This document shows positions 24,859-33,267 of a stretch of DNA of 44,925 nt, piece after piece; the first letter of the stretch is position 1; each line of letters starts with the position of its first letter. The stretch lies in assembly GCF_000739635.1 (NCBI RefSeq), contig NZ_BATQ01000149.1, positions 1 through 44,925 on the forward strand, given 5' to 3'. Under the pieces are notes generated by a model, which saw only the letters and a list, made by a program, of their open reading frames with translations, was not told the origin of the DNA and did no database searches. Source of the stretch: Verrucomicrobium sp. BvORR034 (GTDB taxonomy: Bacteria; Verrucomicrobiota; Verrucomicrobiia; Verrucomicrobiales; Verrucomicrobiaceae). Position numbers and translations under genes: made by a program.

Positions 24859-26964
24859 TCAACGGACTTCATAAAACACGGGCAGCTCGGCGTCCAGGAC
24901 GTCAGTTGCCCGTAGTTCGCCCTGAAGCTGGGCATGAGCCTCCAGCGGCTCGACGGTCAATTGCTTCAGCGTCCCCGGCTTGGCAGGGGTCTCCACTGGC
25001 TGGCTGCCCAGGATGCACCAGTGCAGCACGACGAGCCGCTTCTCCTTGAGCGTCCCGTCCAGCACCTTGCGTACCTTCCAGACGCTCTCCACGAGCGCGC
25101 GGGTGTAGGGCGCGATCTTCGCAGGATCCGGCAGTGTGCTGCGTTCCACCAGTTCTGCCTCCACCACCAGGCGGGCCGGGGCCGTGCGCTGGGCCCAGTT
25201 TCCCGCTTCATGCGTGTAGAGCTCTGCCGCCTCCCGCGGAGCCAGAGGACGCTGGAAAATCTCGATGCCATCGAGCGCCCCCTGCCAGGGTTCTGTGCCA
25301 TCGGATCGGGAACCAAAGCGGAGACCGGAGGTGCTCCAGCTCATAAATTCCGGCCGCACATTGCTGCTCCGCTCCATCAAACCATTGCGATAGCACTCCA
25401 GCAGGCCATCCGCATATACCAGCAGCCATTGCGTGGGTTCGAGGTCCGACACCGCCCCCATGCCCAGATGCTTCACCTTGCCATCATCGGTCTGCACGGT
25501 GACAAACAACGCAGGCCCCACCTGGTCCACGCTGAGCGCTGGCACCTTGCCCTGCCGGCTGATGGACACCAGCGTGCCTTTGGCATTGCTACCCGTCCTG
25601 GCCGCCTGCGCGCTGAACGCGAGACTGAACGACTGCTGCCCGGAGCAAGCCTGGAGAGCGGCGGCTGTGCTTTCCTCATCCGCCACCAGGGCACCGTTCT
25701 TCAACTCCGCGCCGGACCACGCGTTGGGCACCGCATCCCCTTCCAACACCGCCCTGCAGAAGCGGTTATTTCCACCATCCGGATCAAAGATGGCGTTCGT
25801 GGCCTTCTCATTCTCCCAGCGGAAGACCAGCCCCGGGCTCACCGTCTTGGGCTTCGTGGATTCCCGTTTCCTGGCGAACAATGACTCCGTCTTCACGGGC
25901 TGGATGCCCGTGGCAAACCACGCATCGCCAAAGCACTCCGCCTGCTGGTTGTAGGTGATGCGCACCCATTTCTCGATCTTCGTGAAGTTCACGTCGAAGA
26001 TCCCGGCATACAGTTCCGTGTCGGGCTTTCCCTCCGGTGCCGTCACCGTGAGGATGCGGGGATGATTGCTCCAGCGGGGATGGAACGCGGTGGGAGAACT
26101 CAGCCCCGGCATGGTCGTCATCGAGATGGTCCGGGTGGTCTTGGCAAAGGGGTCGGAGAGCACAATCGCATTGTGCGTGCCGGTGAAGTAAAAGCAGCGG
26201 TCACTGTCATCCGGAGCAATGCCCGGCCAGCACCCTTTGCCCAAGGCGGAGTAGCCGCCCTCACTGATGTTCGCCAGCCCCACCTGCGGCCAGGGGAACG
26301 TATCCACGGCCGCACTGCCGTCCCGGCTGAGCTGGAAATAGGAAATAAAGGGCTGCCCCGTCGGCGCAGCCTGCCAGACCTTCTCCGTCACCTTCGGATC
26401 GTCCAGCCGACAGCGGATGACGGCACCGCGGGTATTCCGATACCCCTGGCGCACATACACCCAGGTGTGGCTGGTTACCGGGTCCCACCAGACATCGGAG
26501 GCGTACCCCTCCATCAACTTGCGCAAACCGGTGCCGTCGAAGTTCACTGCAAAGACAGCCTTCTGGTCCAGATTGGTAAAAACAATCTGCCGTCCGTCAG
26601 GAGAGAGCATGGGCTTCGCGTAGCTGGTCACCTCCTCCAGCAGGCAGCGCTGGCCTTTACCATCCTCCGTATCCAGCACATAGAGCTGGCCCGTCTTCCC
26701 CTGCACGAACAGGTCCTCTACATCCCGCCCCAACACCCATACCAAGCGGGCTGGACCGCTTCCCAATGCCTGGAGCCCCTCAACGACCGAGGGCACCTGG
26801 GCCACCGGAATGGCAGCGGGAGGCTTGGGCTTCGCCGCCTTGCTAGACGCGGGCGAAGCCGCCTCCACGTGCAGCCCAGCAAGGCCGAAGCCCAGCGTCA
26901 ACCACAGGCCCAGAGATCGAGCCCGGCCTGCAAAGTACGTTGGGCGGCGGAATGTTGCTAGCAT
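24859..26964 (-). CDS. Secreted protein with PD40 propeller and LamG-like domain
   Basis: 701 residues. Signal peptide (ARSLGLWLTLGFGLAGLHVEA) then residues ~50-340 with TolB/PD40-type beta-propeller blades (LYVLDTEDGKGQRCLLEE, LSPDGRQIVFTNLDQKAVF, NFDGTGLRKLMEG). Residues ~410-590 form a concanavalin/LamG-like jelly roll (SFSLAFSAQAARTGS, LFVTVQTDDGK, LLVYADGLLECYRNGL, GALDGIEIFQRPLAPREAAELY), the usual LamG end. The last ~110 residues are a further small domain (LVVEAELVERSTLPDPAKIAPY). No catalytic residues are identifiable; an extracytoplasmic binding or scaffold protein is likely. Starts at the ATG at 26964. Confidence 0.8.
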   Translation of the reverse strand: MLATFRRPTYFAGRARSLGLWLTLGFGLAGLHVEAASPASSKAAKPKPPAAIPVAQVPSVVEGLQALGSGPARLVWVLGRDVEDLFVQGKTGQLYVLDTEDGKGQRCLLEEVTSYAKPMLSPDGRQIVFTNLDQKAVFAVNFDGTGLRKLMEGYASDVWWDPVTSHTWVYVRQGYRNTRGAVIRCRLDDPKVTEKVWQAAPTGQPFISYFQLSRDGSAAVDTFPWPQVGLANISEGGYSALGKGCWPGIAPDDSDRCFYFTGTHNAIVLSDPFAKTTRTISMTTMPGLSSPTAFHPRWSNHPRILTVTAPEGKPDTELYAGIFDVNFTKIEKWVRITYNQQAECFGDAWFATGIQPVKTESLFARKRESTKPKTVSPGLVFRWENEKATNAIFDPDGGNNRFCRAVLEGDAVPNAWSGAELKNGALVADEESTAAALQACSGQQSFSLAFSAQAARTGSNAKGTLVSISRQGKVPALSVDQVGPALFVTVQTDDGKVKHLGMGAVSDLEPTQWLLVYADGLLECYRNGLMERSSNVRPEFMSWSTSGLRFGSRSDGTEPWQGALDGIEIFQRPLAPREAAELYTHEAGNWAQRTAPARLVVEAELVERSTLPDPAKIAPYTRALVESVWKVRKVLDGTLKEKRLVVLHWCILGSQPVETPAKPGTLKQLTVEPLEAHAQLQGELRATDVLDAELPVFYEVR

Positions 26965-27122
26965 GCAAATATTTTATATAGCCAAAATAATGCGATTCCA
27001 AGCTTGGGATGCGGGAAAGTGCCACGCGGGTACAAGGGCCGACTACAAATCGAAGGACATCTCCTTGCCACCGGGCCGCTCCCTGCGTTTGATAACCCTC
27101 CTTTTTCTCACTCACCCATACC

Positions 27123-27938
27123 ATGAGCAGTCCCGCTTCGCCCCCCTCTCCGTCCACACCTTCCCTCGCCGGACAGGTCGCATTTGTCTCCGGCACCTCC
27201 CGTGGTCTGGGGGACCGCTTCGCCATGACCCTGGCCCAGGCTGGTGCGGATCTGGTGCTCACCAGCCGCACCCTGAAGTCCCTGGACGACATCGTGAAGC
27301 GGGTGGAAGACCTCGGTCGACGGGCGCTCCCGCTGGAGCTGGACGTGCGGTCTTATGAAAGCATCGTGGCCTCCGTTCAGGAAGCCAAGGCCCACTACAG
27401 CAAGCTGGACATCCTTGTCTGCAACGCGGGCTGCAACGTGCGCAAACCCTCTGTGGACGTCACCTGGGATGACTGGAACCTTATTCTCGACACCAACCTG
27501 CGGGGCTCGTTTTTCCTCGCCCAACAGGCCGCGAAGGAACTCATGATCCCCGCCCAATACGGGCGCATCATTCTCATCGGCTCCGTCACCTGCGTGGCAG
27601 GCTACGCCGGTCTCGCCCCCTATGGCGCAAGCCGCGGCGGGGTGAAACAACTCGCCATGAGCCTGGCCGATGACTGGGGCAAGGACGGCATCACCGTCAA
27701 CGTCCTGGCCCCCGGCTGGTTCAAGACCGCACAGAATGCGGTCATGTACCAGGACGCAGACTGGGTGGACTACCTGACCGACCGCATCCCCGTCAAACGC
27801 CCCGGCAGCATGGACGACCTCGAGTCACCCCTGCTCTTCCTTGCCTCTGAAGGCAGCCGTTATGTCACCGGCCAGACGTTGCTGGTGGACGGCGGCATCA
27901 GCGGCGGGGCAACGCGCGCGCTGCCCCGGAAGAAATAG
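27123..27938 (+). CDS. Short-chain dehydrogenase/reductase with K-to-R in the active site
   Basis: 271 residues, classical SDR fold. Nucleotide site FVSGTSRGLGDRFAM (TGxxxGxG variant), LDVRS acidic turn, LVCNAGCNVRKP (NAG), catalytic Ser in ILIGSVTCVAG, and catalytic Tyr in YGASRGGVKQLAMSLA. The expected Y-x-x-x-K reads Y-G-A-S-R (bases tat ggc gca agc cgc), so the lysine is replaced by arginine. The C-terminus (APGWFKTAQNAVM, YVTGQTLLVDGG) is typical of gluconate 5-dehydrogenase and 3-oxoacyl-ACP reductase relatives. It would use NAD(P)H on a sugar acid or ketone, if active. Starts at the ATG at 27123; no operon partner on its strand. Confidence 0.88.
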   Translation: MSSPASPPSPSTPSLAGQVAFVSGTSRGLGDRFAMTLAQAGADLVLTSRTLKSLDDIVKRVEDLGRRALPLELDVRSYESIVASVQEAKAHYSKLDILVCNAGCNVRKPSVDVTWDDWNLILDTNLRGSFFLAQQAAKELMIPAQYGRIILIGSVTCVAGYAGLAPYGASRGGVKQLAMSLADDWGKDGITVNVLAPGWFKTAQNAVMYQDADWVDYLTDRIPVKRPGSMDDLESPLLFLASEGSRYVTGQTLLVDGGISGGATRALPRKK

Positions 27939-27983
27939 AAGCTGATTTCACAACGGCTGCCGTTCCAAAGACAGCCTCAGAGT

Positions 27984-30122
27984 TCAATTGCCGGATACTT
28001 TCAGCAACTCGATGTCCGTCTTGAGGAAGGCAGCCTGCATCACATCAGCCTTATCATACTCTGGAGCGCCTTCTGGCTTCCAGAGACCAATCAGACGGGT
28101 CATCCCGCTGAGCACGGTGATGGACGTCGTTGTCGTCGCCTTGTGGAAGCCGGTGGCAGGAGCATCGATCTTCAACACCTTGAGATCTTCGCTCTTCAGG
28201 GGCGCGCGCCAAGTGGGGGGCAGATAGTCCCGCTTGAGCTGGTAGTTTACATCGACGGTCTGGCCGTCTGGACCAATCACGGGATCCAGTTCCAGAGTCA
28301 ATCCCACTCTGCTCATCTCGGTGACGCCCGCGATGAAGGATGGATCGCCAGCGTCGCTCTGAGCAGCGCCCTCAGGTGCAGGTGCCGCCGGTGCCTTGTT
28401 GTCGGCAGCCGGCGTTGGGGTGGGTGTTGGTCTAGCCTTGCTTTCGGAAACGGGACTGCCGCCCCCGGCTTCAGGCACCTTCGTGTACTCGCGCCCCACT
28501 TGTGTGGCTATCCGCTGACCAGAACGTCCTCCCAGCCAGAGAGTCTGCACAAACTTGGCTTTGCCCTGAGCCACAGCCTCCTCCAGAGCCTTCCACATCG
28601 CGGTGTGGTCAGCTTCACTGGCATATTGTTCCTCCAGCTTACGAAGGAATGCGCCGTCTGCCTGCACCACCTGCACGTTGAAGGCCAAATTGGCGGGAAG
28701 GGACCTATTGAGCCCTTCAATAAAGGCCTCCACCTCGGAAACATTCTCCGGAGTATTCCTGACGATCAGCTCGCTGGTGCCTGCGGAATAGTTGGCAGAT
28801 GACCCTGGAGGGAACACCAGCCCCTGCGACCTCAAGATGTCCAGCGCGGTCATCTTGACGGACATGCGCGGCTCGGTGGCAGGTGCGGCAGCTGCAGAAA
28901 ACGGATCCGCCGCGCCCACTCCTGCACCGCTGGGATTGGAAAGATCTCCGGAAAAGAAGCTGGGCGGCACGCGAAATCTCCGCAGCTTCATCCCCTTCGG
29001 CAATCCTTGATTCAACAATTCAGCGGGAGCCGTGGCTGGAGTGGGGCGAACCTTCTCTCCTTGGGCGGCAAAGAGGGTCTCCAGTTGCGGCTGCAAAGCT
29101 GGCATGATCCGCACGAGATCCGCTTTCAGAATGGCCACCAGCAGGACGTTCTCCCTGGCCGGTTCAGGTGCCCCTTCGGGCTTCCACACACCAATGAGCC
29201 GCGCCGTCCCTTGCCGCAGCGATTGAGCCGTACTCGCCTCGACGGTGTACAGGTCGGTGACCCGAACATCCGCTTGCTGACCGCTGCCAGACAACGCCAC
29301 TGGCTCCCAACGATCTTGTGGGGCACGGTAGTGATGATTCAAGGCAAGGTTAAGATCAATGATCTCATCATCAGGCCCAAGCACCGGGTCCACTTCCATC
29401 TTGGAACCCACCGGTCTCATTTCGTGGCTTACTGACGTCCACCCCTTGAACGAGCCCTCGAACTCTGACACAAGGAGACGCTCCTCCCCTCTCTCCACTG
29501 AGGCCCGCTGTCCGCTCCGAGTTTCCACCCGCAACAAATCGACCTGCCGTGCCTTGCCCTCCCCGACAAGCGCCCGCAGTTTGGCCAATTGAGGGCTGTG
29601 ATCGCCATTGCCAGCAGTCTCGTTCACGATTTGGCGCACAGTCGCGGCCTCGGCCTCAATCAGATACGTGCTCAGGTGAATGGTCTTGGCCACGCGTTTC
29701 AACAACTCGTACGAGTAAACCTGGAGTTCTTCATGGGCCCTGCCAGAGGTGCGGGCCACCAACGTTTGATTCACCGGATCGAAACTCATGAGCGATCCTT
29801 CGGGCACTTGTATCCCCATGGTCTTGAGGTACTGCGTGACCACCATGTCAGAGCGTTTGAGGAAAATCTCCCCGTCCTCCACAGGAGCATTCGCTTTCGG
29901 GATTTGCGGCGCTCTGAGTTGTCCTACCGTGGGTGAGACGAACCCCTGTGCCATTTCAGAGGCAGGAAAGCGATACGTCTTGGTGGACCAGACGTCCGGG
30001 GTTGGAGCGACTTCCAATGGCGGACTGGCTGCAGGCGCGACCGGTGCCGCAGGGATCTGACCAAAAGCACCGGCCACCAAAAAAGCGGCCCACAACGCGG
30101 GGATTACGTAAGAGGGTTTCAT
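27984..30122 (-). CDS. Exported protein with two secretin-like halves
   Basis: 712 residues with a Sec signal peptide (VIPALWAAFLVAGAFG). Two related halves are visible. Half 1 (about 90-345) and half 2 (about 425-710) share the same order: a short N-domain (YLKTMGIQVPEGS / ILRSQGLVFPPGS), a helix, RSGQRASVERGEE / RSGQRIATQVGRE, MEVDPVLGPDDEIIDLNL / LELDPVIGPDGQTVDVNY, and TARLIGVWKPEGAPE / MTRLIGLWKPEGAPE followed by a hydrophobic strand. These are motifs of the secretin homology region in type II/III secretion and pilus secretins, but the usual gate signature is absent. A Pro/Ala-rich linker separates segments within half 2. Likely periplasmic or outer-membrane; function unproven. Confidence 0.75.
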   Translation of the reverse strand: MKPSYVIPALWAAFLVAGAFGQIPAAPVAPAASPPLEVAPTPDVWSTKTYRFPASEMAQGFVSPTVGQLRAPQIPKANAPVEDGEIFLKRSDMVVTQYLKTMGIQVPEGSLMSFDPVNQTLVARTSGRAHEELQVYSYELLKRVAKTIHLSTYLIEAEAATVRQIVNETAGNGDHSPQLAKLRALVGEGKARQVDLLRVETRSGQRASVERGEERLLVSEFEGSFKGWTSVSHEMRPVGSKMEVDPVLGPDDEIIDLNLALNHHYRAPQDRWEPVALSGSGQQADVRVTDLYTVEASTAQSLRQGTARLIGVWKPEGAPEPARENVLLVAILKADLVRIMPALQPQLETLFAAQGEKVRPTPATAPAELLNQGLPKGMKLRRFRVPPSFFSGDLSNPSGAGVGAADPFSAAAAPATEPRMSVKMTALDILRSQGLVFPPGSSANYSAGTSELIVRNTPENVSEVEAFIEGLNRSLPANLAFNVQVVQADGAFLRKLEEQYASEADHTAMWKALEEAVAQGKAKFVQTLWLGGRSGQRIATQVGREYTKVPEAGGGSPVSESKARPTPTPTPAADNKAPAAPAPEGAAQSDAGDPSFIAGVTEMSRVGLTLELDPVIGPDGQTVDVNYQLKRDYLPPTWRAPLKSEDLKVLKIDAPATGFHKATTTTSITVLSGMTRLIGLWKPEGAPEYDKADVMQAAFLKTDIELLKVSGN

Positions 30123-30327
30123 AGCAGGAATGTGCGTGAGCGCGCATTCTGCCGGGAAAATTCCACGACAGGCAAGATGAAACTCCTCCTTCCGGCGTCA
30201 CATTCGGCTTCCAGCGAAAGAAACACCCTGCCAACTTTGTTGTCCAAAACTCCTCTTACAGGACTCACGCTATTGCCCCCACCGCGCCTCTGTGCGGCGG
30301 AGGCGCCTTCCTCTTTTTACTGAACCC

Positions 30328-32667
30328 ATGATGAGATCCCATCTGCCCACCCTGCTGGCAGCCGCGATGACACTGGCTGTGTCTCCGGCTGTGACCCATG
30401 CTGCGAACTCCGCTTTCATTGAGGCCGAGTCGTTCGACACCTACGGCGGCTGGGTGCTGGACACCCAGTTCATCGAGATCATGGGCTCCCCCTACCTCAT
30501 GGCCCACGGCCTGGGGACGCCTGTGAAAGACGCCACCACCACGGTGCAGAAGTCCGTGCCCGCCGGGAAATACCGCGTCTGGGTGCGCACGAAGAACTGG
30601 GTGGGCCACTGGGACGCCAAGGGCGCTCCTGGCAAATTCCAACTCAGCCTGAACGGCAAGACACTGGACAAGGACTTCGGCACCACCGGCAAGGACTGGC
30701 AGTGGGATGATGGCGGCACCGTGGACCTCGCGGCTGGCCCGCTCAAAATCGGCCTGCAGGACAAGACCGGCTTCAACGGCCGCGTGGATGCGATTTACCT
30801 CACCACAGACCTCGACGCCAAGCCCCCGGTGGAGGCCAAGGCTCTCGCCAGCTTCCGTCACAAAGAACTCGGTCTGCCCGACACGCCCCCCGAAACGAAA
30901 GAGTATGACCTCGTCGTCGTGGGCGGCGGTTACGCTGGCACGGCTGCTGCCTTGAGCGGTGCCCGCCAGGGGCTCAAAGTGGCTCTGATCCAGAACCGCC
31001 CCGTGCTGGGTGGCAACGGCAGCAGCGAGGTCCAGGTGTGGGCCCAGGGCGGCACCCGCCGCGGCCTCTACCCGCATCTGGGCGAGATCGTGGAAGAGTT
31101 CACTGACCGCGCCAGCAACAGCCCAGGCCTGCCGGAGGAATATGGTGACGAACTCAAAGAAGGCGTCGCTCGCAAGGAGAAGAACCTCGACCTCTTTCTC
31201 AACAACCACGTCTGGAAGGTGGAGATGGACAAGAGCCGCGTGCCGAAGATCCGCGGTGCCGTGGCCCTCAACACCAAGACCGGTGAAGAGAAGAAGTTCG
31301 TGGGCAAGTACTTCGTGGACTGCACAGGCCACGGCTACCTCGGCGCCCTGGCCAAGGCCAGCTTCACCATGCTGGAAAAAGGCCACCTGGGCATGAGCAA
31401 CATGTGGGTGGTGGGAAAGAAGGACAGTGCACAAAGCTGGCCGGAAACACCCTGGGCCCTGGAGTTGACTCCTGAAGAAGACTTTCCCACCCCGCGCCCC
31501 CTCAAGGAAAAGAACTTCCCGAAGAACACCACCTTCAAGCCCAGCGACCTGCTCCATGGCGAGTGGTTCTGGGAATCGGGCTTCGACAAGCACCCGATTG
31601 AAGACCTCGAACTCGTGCGTGACTGGAACTTCCGCGCCGTCTTCGGTGCCTTCAGCGCCATGCGCAAGTCCAACCCGGAGAAGTACGCCAACTACGGCTT
31701 CCAGTGGCTGGCCTTCATTGGCGGCACTCGTGAGTCACGTCTCCTTCAGGGCGACGTCGTGCTCACCCAGGAGGACATCGTCTCCAAGAAGGAATTCCCG
31801 GACGGTTGCGTGCCCACCACCTGGGATTTGGACCTTCACTATCCCAAGGAGCAGTACATGAAGAAGTACGGGGACAATCCCTTCATCTCCCGCGCCGCCT
31901 TCGGCAAGGGGGTGGACCGCCGCAATGGCTACCCGGTGCCCTACCGCTGCTTCTACTCCAAGGATGTGGAAAACCTCTTCATGGCGGGTCGCAATATTTC
32001 CGTGGACCACAATGCTCTGGGCACCATTCGCGTGATGCGCACCTGCGGCATGATGGGTGAAGTGGTGGGCAAGGCAGCGTACCTCTGTGTGCGTCACCAG
32101 ACTTCTCCCCGCGGCGTGTATGATCAATATCTGGACAACCTCAAGGACCTCATGCGCCAGCCCGGTGCCATGCGCCGCGATGCCATCGAATCCCCCCTCT
32201 ATCTGCCCAAGGACGCTGCCAAGCTTCCCGAGATCGAGGTCGACCATATCGCCATCAACACCCTTGAAGGCATCGTGATTGATGACAACGACGCGGAACT
32301 GACCGGCAAGTGGACCGTGGGTGAAGGTCTGAAACCCTTCGTCAATGAAGGCTATCGCTACGGTCAGGACGCTGGTGCCACCGCTCGCTTCGCTTTCAGC
32401 GTGAAGGAAACCGGCAAGTACGAAGTGCGCATGTCCTGGCAGCCCCATCAAAATCGCTCCAAGGAAGCGCCCGTGTCCGTGCTGAGCGCCGACGGCGAGA
32501 AGACCTTCAAGGTGGACCAGAGCAAGGCCGCAGAACTGCCGAAAGGCTTCCACTCGCTCGGCACCTTCAAGTTCAACGCTGGCGAAGAAGCCGCCGTGGT
32601 GATCCGCACCGCCGGAGCCAAGGGCAACGTGCACCTCGACAGCGTGCAGGTGCTGCCAGCGAAGTGA
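30328..32667 (+). CDS. Exported FAD-dependent oxidoreductase with golvesin-like C-terminal domain
   Basis: About 779 residues. Start chosen at the ATG at 30328 (ATGATG), which gives a clean signal peptide (LPTLLAAAMTLAVSPAVTHA); a GTG at 30292 would add an arginine-rich stretch. Residues ~25-165 are a carbohydrate-binding-like beta domain (FIEAESFDTYGGWVLDTQ, KYRVWVRTKNW). Residues ~190-600 are an FAD_oxidored-type flavoenzyme: LVVVGGGYAGTAAALSGARQG, NRPVLGGNGSSEV, and late FAD contacts (FMAGRNISVDHNALGTIRV). Residues ~640-779 match a golvesin/xanthan-lyase CBD-type jelly roll (GYRYGQDAGATARF, YEVRMSWQPHQNR, HSLGTFKF). It probably oxidises a polysaccharide-derived substrate in the periplasm. 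An intrinsic terminator follows. Confidence 0.88.
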   Translation: MMRSHLPTLLAAAMTLAVSPAVTHAANSAFIEAESFDTYGGWVLDTQFIEIMGSPYLMAHGLGTPVKDATTTVQKSVPAGKYRVWVRTKNWVGHWDAKGAPGKFQLSLNGKTLDKDFGTTGKDWQWDDGGTVDLAAGPLKIGLQDKTGFNGRVDAIYLTTDLDAKPPVEAKALASFRHKELGLPDTPPETKEYDLVVVGGGYAGTAAALSGARQGLKVALIQNRPVLGGNGSSEVQVWAQGGTRRGLYPHLGEIVEEFTDRASNSPGLPEEYGDELKEGVARKEKNLDLFLNNHVWKVEMDKSRVPKIRGAVALNTKTGEEKKFVGKYFVDCTGHGYLGALAKASFTMLEKGHLGMSNMWVVGKKDSAQSWPETPWALELTPEEDFPTPRPLKEKNFPKNTTFKPSDLLHGEWFWESGFDKHPIEDLELVRDWNFRAVFGAFSAMRKSNPEKYANYGFQWLAFIGGTRESRLLQGDVVLTQEDIVSKKEFPDGCVPTTWDLDLHYPKEQYMKKYGDNPFISRAAFGKGVDRRNGYPVPYRCFYSKDVENLFMAGRNISVDHNALGTIRVMRTCGMMGEVVGKAAYLCVRHQTSPRGVYDQYLDNLKDLMRQPGAMRRDAIESPLYLPKDAAKLPEIEVDHIAINTLEGIVIDDNDAELTGKWTVGEGLKPFVNEGYRYGQDAGATARFAFSVKETGKYEVRMSWQPHQNRSKEAPVSVLSADGEKTFKVDQSKAAELPKGFHSLGTFKFNAGEEAAVVIRTAGAKGNVHLDSVQVLPAK

Positions 32668-32705
32668 GGGGTGGTGGCCTGAACTGCATTTAAACAAAGA
32701 GATTC

Positions 32706-32737
32706 AAAAGGCGTGGAGGCAACTCCACGCCTTTTTT
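32706..32737 (+). terminator. Intrinsic terminator of the FAD oxidoreductase gene
   Basis: AAAAGGCGTGGAG (32706-32718) pairs with CTCCACGCCTTTT (32723-32735) around a GCAA loop, and a run of T continues to 32737. It is a strong rho-independent terminator about 40 nt after the stop. Confidence 0.9.
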
Positions 32738-32825
32738 AGTGACAAGTTGAGAGGGAAAAGTGAAAAGCAGAATTGCTGCGGCAGACTCAGGTCGCGTGCT
32801 GATCTCCGAGTCCAGCGCGCTCACT

Positions 32826-32848
32826 GTAGGGCAAGCGCTCCGCTTGCC
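32826..32848 (+). repeat. REP-like GTAG hairpin
   Basis: GTAG (32826-32829) is followed directly by GGCAAGCG (32830-32837), loop CTC, CGCTTGCC (32841-32848): a perfect 8-bp stem. A similar but imperfect core, GCAGGCGCTCCGCTTGC, occurs near 33281 at the end of the peptidase gene. Confidence 0.55.
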
Positions 32849-33041
32849 ACGAACGTCTCCTGATGCGGCAACCGAGGCGGTCGCCCTGCAACCTTAGGTG
32901 TTTGGTCGTGGGAAGAGGCAGACAATCTCACGGGTGGTTTGGGATCGCACCGGGACAGGAATATTCCTCACGCCTGCTACTGAGCTCGCACCCGGCACAT
33001 CCAATCGTGCGCCTGCTCATGTCTGGCGTCTTATATCTCCA

Positions 33042-33248
33042 CTACGTCGTGTGCTGTCCCTCCTCAATGATATCATCATCCACGAGGTTCTCGTCCATCG
33101 GGGCATCACTGAGTTCAGATCCGAGTTTCTTACCGACCTCTTGTCCCTCCTTCATTTTTGCCAGGTTCTGATCATAGGGCATCATCTTCTGTTCGTCGGC
33201 TTCGTCCTGCGTAATGATGTGGTCGTCGGGCGTTGGGTCAGGGTTCAT
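33042..33248 (-). CDS. Small acidic protein, unknown function
   Basis: 68 residues, very acidic (PDPTPDDHIITQDEADEQK, then LVDDDIIEEGQ) and without signal peptide or hydrophobic helix, so cytoplasmic and possibly disordered. It is supported as a real gene by a good Shine-Dalgarno (AAGGAG, 9 nt before the ATG at 33248) in a genome where such sites are rare. It begins 19 nt after the stop of the M15-type peptidase, so it is probably in the same operon. No family is recognised. Confidence 0.7.
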   Translation of the reverse strand: MNPDPTPDDHIITQDEADEQKMMPYDQNLAKMKEGQEVGKKLGSELSDAPMDENLVDDDIIEEGQHTT

Positions 33249-33267
33249 GAAGTTGTTCTCCTTCTAT

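Larger units (their letters stand above)
32668..33041. other. Intergenic region with terminator and REP-like hairpin
   Basis: No gene is visible. It holds the terminator at 32706-32737, a purine-rich tract at 32744-32762 related to one at 20113, and a GTAG hairpin at 32826-32848. The rest, down to the stop of the small acidic protein gene, shows no recognisable signal. Confidence 0.6.
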
